Origin: Thermococcus thermotolerans
Lineage (GTDB): Archaea > Methanobacteriota_B > Thermococci > Thermococcales > Thermococcaceae
NCBI RefSeq assembly: GCF_024707485.1
Contig: NZ_CP102602.1
Span: 1,178,001-1,242,000, forward strand
DNA: 64,000 nucleotides
Direction: 5' to 3'
The notes under the pieces were generated by a model. The model worked only from the letters and a program-made list of their open reading frames with translations. It searched no databases and had not been told where the DNA came from. This document shows, piece after piece, positions 59,745 to 64,000 of this stretch. The position numbers and the translations under genes were made by a program. Each line of letters opens with the position of its first letter. Position 1 is the first letter of the stretch.

Positions 59745-60671
59745 ATGACTATTATGGAAGGCGCCAGAGGGTTTAAGTTTCGTCTTTTTATTTTTCTATT
59801 GATTGTTCTGATAGTAGTCACTGCATTAGGTATACGTTACTGGGAAAAAGAAACTATCTCTCCCAACAACCAGACGTTGAATCTCCACGAATACAACCAG
59901 AAATGCAAGCTTATTATCCACTCAAAACAACCAAAAAATACCTCAGTAGGCAAATGGATAGACAATAAAATCACCGAAGTAACCAACGGCTCCGAGATCA
60001 CGCTGATGGACTGGTTCGCCGTTTACCCCAACATGAGCACCGGCACGCCCGAGGGCTGGAACGCCTACCTCATCTACTGGCCGGAGAAGTTCAACCTGAC
60101 GTTGCCCTGCTCAATGGGCGGCTTTACAATGGCCCTGGTTGGCAGAAAGAGCGGAGAATCCTTCTACCAGGCGGTTTTAATAAACGAGACTTTTCCCGAA
60201 CACGAAACAGAGTGCTGGGATGGAGGAAAAGGACGGTGGCTGGAACTGCCGCCGGGAAGGGCCTACTTCGCGGTTCAGTACGTTCCAACGGCCAACGCAA
60301 CCTGGAAATTTACCATCCTGACACCAACCAAGACCTGGACCGACTTCAGGGACTACCACCTCTTCCTTGAGACTCCGGTAGAGCTTAAAGCCACCTGCAC
60401 CTGCCCCATAAAAACGCTGATAGAGAGATTCGAAACTTCCATTAAAGGCCAGGGCTTCGAAGAGACTGAACTCTGGGCCATGCCCGAGGAAAACGACTGT
60501 TTTAAGCCCCTCAGCGTCAAGCTATATCGCAGGGGTGATCAGTACCTCTACGTGGAGTTCGTCCAGGTGAAGGGTCTGGACCTGGTCAGGGTTCTCATGA
60601 TACTCGGCGAGGGAGAGGAGGTCGTGAAGGCCTACGCGGAAGGCTTCACCGCAGTGGGCGGTGAGGGTTAA
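59745..60671 (+). CDS. Membrane-anchored extracellular protein, unknown, partner of the peptidase
   Basis: The 308-residue protein has a signal-anchor (about 12-29, RLFIFLLIVLIVVTALG). An extracytoplasmic part contains three potential N-glycosylation sites and several Cys (NLTLPCSMGG, ETECWDGG, ATCTCPIKTL, ENDCFKPL). No family recognised. It starts directly after the peptidase stop; ATG 59754 is an alternative because GGGGTGA would then be better spaced. It may be substrate, inhibitor or co-factor of the peptidase. Confidence 0.7.
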   Translation: MTIMEGARGFKFRLFIFLLIVLIVVTALGIRYWEKETISPNNQTLNLHEYNQKCKLIIHSKQPKNTSVGKWIDNKITEVTNGSEITLMDWFAVYPNMSTGTPEGWNAYLIYWPEKFNLTLPCSMGGFTMALVGRKSGESFYQAVLINETFPEHETECWDGGKGRWLELPPGRAYFAVQYVPTANATWKFTILTPTKTWTDFRDYHLFLETPVELKATCTCPIKTLIERFETSIKGQGFEETELWAMPEENDCFKPLSVKLYRRGDQYLYVEFVQVKGLDLVRVLMILGEGEEVVKAYAEGFTAVGGEG

Positions 60672-60792
60672 GGTTCCGCTCGTCCAACAGTGCCCACATC
60701 CCATCTTTCTTTTCTTTAACACTTTTCTGTCAAAAAAACCTTTAAAAAACTAAGTTATTAGCAAAAATCAGTCAACTCAAGGGGTGAAGCTC

Positions 60793-62172
60793 ATGGGATG
60801 GTTTGAGAACTACTTTGAATTTGAGAGGCACGGCACGGACATGAAGACCGAAGTGCTCGCCGGAATGACGACCTTCATGACCATGGCATACATCCTCTTC
60901 GTGAACCCCGCTATACTCAGCGATGCTATGGGCAAGGAGGCCTTCAACTCGCTTGTCGCTGTCACGGCCTTGGCTGCGGGCTTCGCGACGATTCTCATGG
61001 GCCTCTACGCCAAGAAACCCTTTGCGCTCGCACCGGGAATGGGATTAAACGCTTACTTCGCCTACAGCGTGGTTATCGGCATGGGCTACGACTGGCGCGT
61101 TGCCCTCGCGGCGGTCTTCGTTGAAGGTCTTATCTTCATCGTCCTCAGCGTTACCAAAGTGAGAAGCGCGATAATCCATGCGATACCTCTCAGCCAGAAG
61201 TACGCGGTCGGGGCGGGAATAGGGCTCTTCCTGACCTTCATAGGCCTCAACGACGTCGGCCTTCTCTCCGCCAAGGTCGTGGCCCCCCAGGGTTCAGAGC
61301 TTGTCATAGATGGCCAAACCCACCTGATAGGAACGCTCCAGTTCACCGGGCTGAACACCTCCGCTCTGGCGAGCGGCGACATACTGCTGTTCTTCTTCGG
61401 CCTCTTCCTCGCGATGGTCCTCATCGCGCTCCGCGTTAAGGGCTCGCTCCTGATATCCATCATAACTACGAGCGTCATCGGCTGGATCACCGGCGTCGCC
61501 CCCTGGCCCGAGCACCTGTTCTCGATCCCCGACATCAGCTACACATTCATGCAGATGGACCTCCAGGGCCTCCTCAACGTAGGGGCGCTGGGAGTTGTCT
61601 TCGCATTCTTCATGGTGGACTTCTTCGACACACTGGGAACGGTTACGGGTCTGAGCGCCAAGGCAGGCTTCATCACGAAGGACGGAAAGGTTCCCGATGC
61701 CGAGAAGGTTCTCCTCACCGATGCGATAGGCACGACCGTCGGAGCCATCCTCGGAACCTCAACGGTCACGACCTACATCGAGAGCGCCGCGGGAATAGAG
61801 GAGGGTGGAAGAACCGGAATGACCGCACTCGTTACCGGGCTACTCTTCCTCGGCATAGGCCTCTTCATAGCGCCGCTCGCCCAGTCAATACCGGCCTTCG
61901 CAACGGCCCCCGCCCTTGTCATAGTAGGTTACTACATGCTCAGCGCCATCAAGGAGGTTGACTTCACAGATCACACCGAGGCCATTCCGGCCTTCCTCGT
62001 CCTCATAACGATACCCTACACCTACTCGATAGCCGACGGAATCGGCGCGGGCTTCATTAGCTACACACTGCTGAAGCTCTTCAGCGGGCGCGGAAAGGAG
62101 CTCCACCCGCTCATGTACATCCTGGCGATAATATTCGTGGCTTACTTCGCCTACCTCGGCGGAGTCTTCTGA
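60793..62172 (+). CDS. Purine permease of the AzgA/NCS2-like family
   Basis: The 459-residue protein has about 12-13 membrane segments. Family motifs are FMTMAYILFVNPAIL near the N-terminus, APGMGLNAYFAY, FTLGGVF-like turns and DFFDTLGTVTGLS with EESAGIEEGGRTG-like SAAGIEEGGRTGMTALVTG. It probably imports adenine, guanine or hypoxanthine with protons. ATG 60793 follows GGGGTGA; GTG 60784 is in frame but inside that site. Confidence 0.92.
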   Translation: MGWFENYFEFERHGTDMKTEVLAGMTTFMTMAYILFVNPAILSDAMGKEAFNSLVAVTALAAGFATILMGLYAKKPFALAPGMGLNAYFAYSVVIGMGYDWRVALAAVFVEGLIFIVLSVTKVRSAIIHAIPLSQKYAVGAGIGLFLTFIGLNDVGLLSAKVVAPQGSELVIDGQTHLIGTLQFTGLNTSALASGDILLFFFGLFLAMVLIALRVKGSLLISIITTSVIGWITGVAPWPEHLFSIPDISYTFMQMDLQGLLNVGALGVVFAFFMVDFFDTLGTVTGLSAKAGFITKDGKVPDAEKVLLTDAIGTTVGAILGTSTVTTYIESAAGIEEGGRTGMTALVTGLLFLGIGLFIAPLAQSIPAFATAPALVIVGYYMLSAIKEVDFTDHTEAIPAFLVLITIPYTYSIADGIGAGFISYTLLKLFSGRGKELHPLMYILAIIFVAYFAYLGGVF

Positions 62173-62216
62173 ACTCTTTTTATTTTAGAAGAGCAAAAAC
62201 TTAATGAACGAAGAAA

Positions 62217-62654
62217 TCACTCCGATTCAGCGTTCCCGGCCAGCTTCTCCCTGATGAACTGCTTCAGCACGTAGGGACACTCCTCCTGGATAAACCGCGC
62301 AAACTCCCTTATCCTCTTCACGGTTATCTCGCTGACGTAGTGCTCGAACTGACAGGCATCCCTCTCGGCTATCTCCGGCGGAATGCCAAGGATGTCTATG
62401 AAGAACTTCGTGAGGAGGAGGTGTTTTGAATACGTTCTTTCAGCGACCTCTCTGCCCTCATCGGTAAGAAGAATCCTGTCATACTTCTCGTATTCAACCA
62501 GTCCCTTCTCATTGAGCTTTTTGAGGGCATCGACGACACTTGGGGGCTTGACCCTCATCATTTTGGCGATGTCTTTGACTCTTATCACGCCCTTGTTCTT
62601 GTGGAGGATATACATCGTCTCAAGGTACTCCTCTTCCCTCTTGCTTATCTCCAA
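62217..62654 (-). CDS. DtxR/MntR-family metal-dependent transcriptional regulator
   Basis: The 145-residue protein has an N-terminal winged helix (EEYLETMYILHKNKGVIRVK then DIAKMMRVKPPSVVDALKKL). A dimerisation/metal-binding domain has SKHLLLTKFFIDILG, AERDACQFEHYVS and a C-terminal helix. It resembles iron- or manganese-sensing DtxR regulators without the SH3 tail. TTG 62654 was chosen because GGTGAGG lies three bases upstream; GTG 62663 is in frame but inside that site. Its regulon is not apparent; the adjacent gene is a purine permease. Confidence 0.9.
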   Translation of the reverse strand: MEISKREEEYLETMYILHKNKGVIRVKDIAKMMRVKPPSVVDALKKLNEKGLVEYEKYDRILLTDEGREVAERTYSKHLLLTKFFIDILGIPPEIAERDACQFEHYVSEITVKRIREFARFIQEECPYVLKQFIREKLAGNAESE

Positions 62655-62711
62655 CGTCCTCACCTGATTAGGCTACCCAAAAATGTTTAAGTAGTTTTCG
62701 CATGGGGCAAA

Positions 62712-62721
62712 GCTTATAAAA
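62712..62721 (+). promoter_or_regulatory. TATA box of tRNA-Lys
   Basis: The sequence gcttataaaa lies 27-36 bases before the tRNA, standard spacing for an archaeal tRNA promoter. Confidence 0.65.
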
Positions 62722-62748
62722 TCTCTCCGCCGTTATCCCATCGGGTGT

Positions 62749-62826
62749 GGGCCGGTAGCTCAGCCTGGTTAGAGCGCGGGGCTTTTAACCCCGTGGCCGC
62801 GGGTTCGAATCCCGTCCGGCCCGCCA
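62749..62826 (+). tRNA. tRNA-Lys (anticodon TTT)
   Basis: Acceptor stem GGGCCGG pairs with CCGGCCC. The anticodon loop is CTTTTAA with TTT at 62784-62786, and the T-arm GGTTCGAATCC is present. Discriminator G is followed by an encoded CCA (62824-62826). No intron is seen. Confidence 0.97.
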
Positions 62827-62836
62827 CACGAAAGAC

Positions 62837-62855
62837 AAGGGGGCTCCGCCCCCTT
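62837..62855 (+). terminator. GC-rich hairpin after tRNA-Lys
   Basis: AAGGGGGC-TCC-GCCCCCTT is a perfect 8+8 stem with a 3-base loop, 11 bases after the tRNA end. Archaeal termination mainly uses T tracts, so a terminator role is tentative; RNA processing is another possibility. Confidence 0.45.
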
Positions 62856-62882
62856 ATCTCTCTGTACTCTCAATCCCCCGGT

Positions 62883-62913
62883 GTGGGGCTTCGCCCCACG
62901 AACCCCGTTTTTT
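62883..62913 (+). terminator. Hairpin followed by T-run
   Basis: GTGGGGC-TTC-GCCCCAC is followed nine bases later by a six-T run (62908-62913), an intrinsic-terminator-like pattern. Further hairpins lie at 62935-62950 (GGGGGC-TAAC-GCCCCC) and 63065-63079 (GCGCCC-TTC-GGGCGC). Confidence 0.5.
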
Positions 62914-63197
62914 CTAGACCTTCGGGGGGCTAACGCCCCCACGCCCCCTTTCAGCCCTTGCTTGTCCAAGCGCTGTCGGAAGTTGGTGTGCATTTTTGAA
63001 ATTGCTTGTTTTTGGGGGTTTGTTTTGCTCAAACCGCGATTTTGTGAGCGTTTCACTCTCCAAAGCGCCCTTCGGGCGCCGAAACAAAGTTGAAACTGCT
63101 TTAGGAGCTTAATTTAAAAGTTAAACCCATGTTTTGGTTGCACTTGGCCATTGCACGACTGGTTTTTGTCAGTTTAATGGAAAGGGCCCTCTTTGAT

Positions 63198-63220
63198 CAA
63201 ACTTTGCAAAGCAAAGTTTG
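63198..63220. repeat. Palindromic repeat copy 1 in tRNA spacer
   Basis: CAAACTTTGC-AAA-GCAAAGTTTG, preceded by CTTTGAT. It is a near-identical palindrome to 63443-63466. No coding sequence is recognised between the two copies (63221-63442), although an open frame exists on the minus strand. Confidence 0.65.
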
Positions 63221-63442
63221 CTAAAGTGGGATTGCCGTGAAATTTAACCTCCAGAGTATGGGAATCCGGCAGAACATTCTATTTTGAGAGTTCTCTGTCA
63301 AATCGATGCCCGAAAGGCTCCAGAAAGAGTAACCCCCACAAGGGAATGGCCGCTTGGACAGGCCCCCTATCAAAACCAGATGTGAATCATGCTTGAAAAA
63401 CCTGGCAATTTGGAATTCAAAACAGGAACTACAGGCTTTGAT

Positions 63443-63466
63443 CAAACTTTGCTCTGCAAAAGTTTG
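63443..63466. repeat. Palindromic repeat copy 2 in tRNA spacer
   Basis: CAAACTTTGC-TCT-GCAAAAGTTTG, preceded by the same CTTTGAT as copy 1. The two copies in direct orientation border about 220 bases of unidentified sequence, as in a miniature mobile element. Confidence 0.65.
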
Positions 63467-63472
63467 TTAGAA

Positions 63473-63550
63473 TGGCGCCCGGGTCGGGATTTGAACCCGA
63501 GTCACGGGAGTGACAGTCCCGTATGATGGGCCTGGCTACACCACCCGGGC
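63473..63550 (-). tRNA. tRNA-Asp (anticodon GTC)
   Basis: On the minus strand the gene begins GCCCGGGTGGTGTAGCC. The anticodon stem-loop is GGGACT-GTC-ACTCCC, the T-arm GGTTCAAATCC is present, the acceptor CCCGGGC pairs with the 5' end, and discriminator G plus encoded CCA follow (63473-63475). It lies seven bases downstream of the 5S rRNA and is probably in one transcript with it. Confidence 0.96.
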
Positions 63551-63557
63551 GTTTGAG

Positions 63558-63682
63558 TGGCCGGCGGCGTCCCCGGCTTCCCGCCCCCTCCCGGAGGGCA
63601 GTACAACCGGGATCGCTGGCGGGCTTAACTTCCGGGGTCGAAACGAGACCGGGTGTGACCCCGCCGCTATGACCGCCGTACC
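63558..63682 (-). rRNA. rrf: 5S ribosomal RNA
   Basis: The minus strand reads GGTACGGCGGTCATAGCGGC at the 5' end, then the conserved loop region CGTTTCGACCCCGGAAGTTA. It continues to the 3' part GGCGGGAAGCCGGGGACGCC. The ends pair as helix I. It is followed by tRNA-Asp, an arrangement typical of Thermococcales, where 5S is not part of the 16S-23S operon. Exact ends are uncertain by a few bases. Confidence 0.93.
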
Positions 63683-63703
63683 GGTACAGACCTCCCAGGT
63701 TGG

Positions 63704-63712
63704 GTTTATAAA
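63704..63712 (-). promoter_or_regulatory. TATA box of 5S rRNA-tRNA-Asp unit
   Basis: The minus-strand sequence ctttataaa lies about 22-30 bases before the 5S start. Confidence 0.6.
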
Positions 63713-63822
63713 GATTACGGTCGCCAGCAGTCCACACTAGCATCTGAATCCCCACGCGGTAGCCAAAGATTTTTATAGAGCCAGAACACAAATTAACAGT
63801 TGGATACCGTGGGAGGGTCAAG

Positions 63823-64000
63823 ATGAACACCACCGTGCTCCTGCTGGGCCAGTTTTTCAGCCTCTCTGCCAAGTTGGTGGTCTCTGCAGTACTCCTCACC
63901 GTCTACATAAAATCGCGGAGAAGATCCGCGGTCGTATGGGCATTCGCATGGCTTGTGGCAGCTATGAGCATAGCCGCAGATGCGCTTGGCGTCCTCCAGC
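63823..64000 (+). CDS. Membrane protein, N-terminal part (runs off window)
   Basis: ATG 63823 follows GGGAGGGTCAAG, with a TATA-like tttttata near 63769. The first 59 residues contain two probable membrane segments (LGQFFSLSAKLVVSAVLLTV and a second, VVWAFAWLVAAMSIAADALG) separated by the basic loop KSRRRSA. The frame continues past the window end. Too little is visible for a family; an N-terminal membrane sensor module is possible. Confidence 0.65.
   Translation, partial: MNTTVLLLGQFFSLSAKLVVSAVLLTVYIKSRRRSAVVWAFAWLVAAMSIAADALGVLQ

Noticed and set aside
63221-63445. 74-codon open frame on the minus strand between the two palindromes
   Set aside because: No ribosome binding site, odd amino-acid composition and placement inside a repeat-bordered spacer; more likely chance or a relic.
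62827-63472. 16S or 23S rRNA fragment near the tRNAs
   Set aside because: No conserved large rRNA segment is recognisable; only 5S is present.
63429-63899. Long minus-strand open frame over tRNA-Asp and 5S rRNA
   Set aside because: It lies over two structured RNA genes, so it is not a protein gene.

Overview
The window comes from a hyperthermophilic archaeon of the order Thermococcales, most probably Thermococcus. Reasons: an inteinless family B DNA polymerase of the KOD/Pfu type, an MCM helicase carrying two inteins, the archaeal exosome-proteasome gene cluster, a 5S rRNA-tRNA-Asp unit separate from the large rRNAs, indolepyruvate:ferredoxin oxidoreductase, a tungstate ABC transporter, archaeal TATA boxes, GGTGAT/GGAGGTG ribosome binding sites and very tight gene packing. 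All functional statements rest on reading motifs and architecture by eye; no database search was run.

Layout. 1-2.65 kb: end of the MCM gene with the C-terminal part of one intein and a complete second intein. 2.7-9.8 kb: aIF2-beta, a four-gene sodium-pumping acyl-CoA decarboxylase operon, a four-CBS protein, homoserine dehydrogenase and small genes. 9.8-12.5 kb: ZPR1-type protein, SepF, then an AT-rich pair (secreted protein plus small membrane protein). 12.5-16.4 kb, minus strand: psmA, SDO1, rrp4, rrp41, rrp42. 16.4-18.2 kb: HIT and MazG-like proteins and small membrane genes. 18.2-21.9 kb: accessory island A. 22-36.6 kb: iorA, nicotinamidase, tungstate transporter, PadR-controlled efflux pump, DHH nuclease and others. 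36.8-43.9 kb: S-layer-like protein, TOPRIM protein, HAD phosphatase, VapBC, DNA polymerase B. 44-45.3 kb: second secreted/membrane pair. 45.5-53.1 kb: RNA methyltransferase, AMMECR1-type protein, DUF373 protein, AP-endonuclease-like protein, DmpA peptidase. 53.3-55.6 kb: accessory island B. 55.7-62.7 kb: ABC transporter, secreted cysteine peptidase with a poly-G frameshift, purine permease, DtxR regulator. 62.7-64 kb: tRNA-Lys, a hairpin-rich spacer, tRNA-Asp, 5S rRNA and the start of a membrane protein.

The most interesting content is two related accessory loci. Each encodes an exported protein with a C-terminal PD-(D/E)xK nuclease-like domain, followed on the same strand by cytosolic proteins of one paralogous family. 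Copies in that family range from intact to frameshifted, internally deleted or truncated. This is the layout of a polymorphic toxin with an immunity-gene array. Island A also splits a small membrane-protein gene whose two halves can be recognised on either side, and it is bordered by direct copies of a hairpin resembling an IS200/IS605 right end. Two other low-GC loci pair a secreted protein with a small membrane protein, like a bacteriocin with its immunity protein. A secreted C39-like peptidase has a nine-G tract that puts its signal peptide out of frame, so it may be phase-variable or a sequencing error. Core genes handle replication, RNA decay, protein turnover, peptide fermentation and sodium-based energy conservation.
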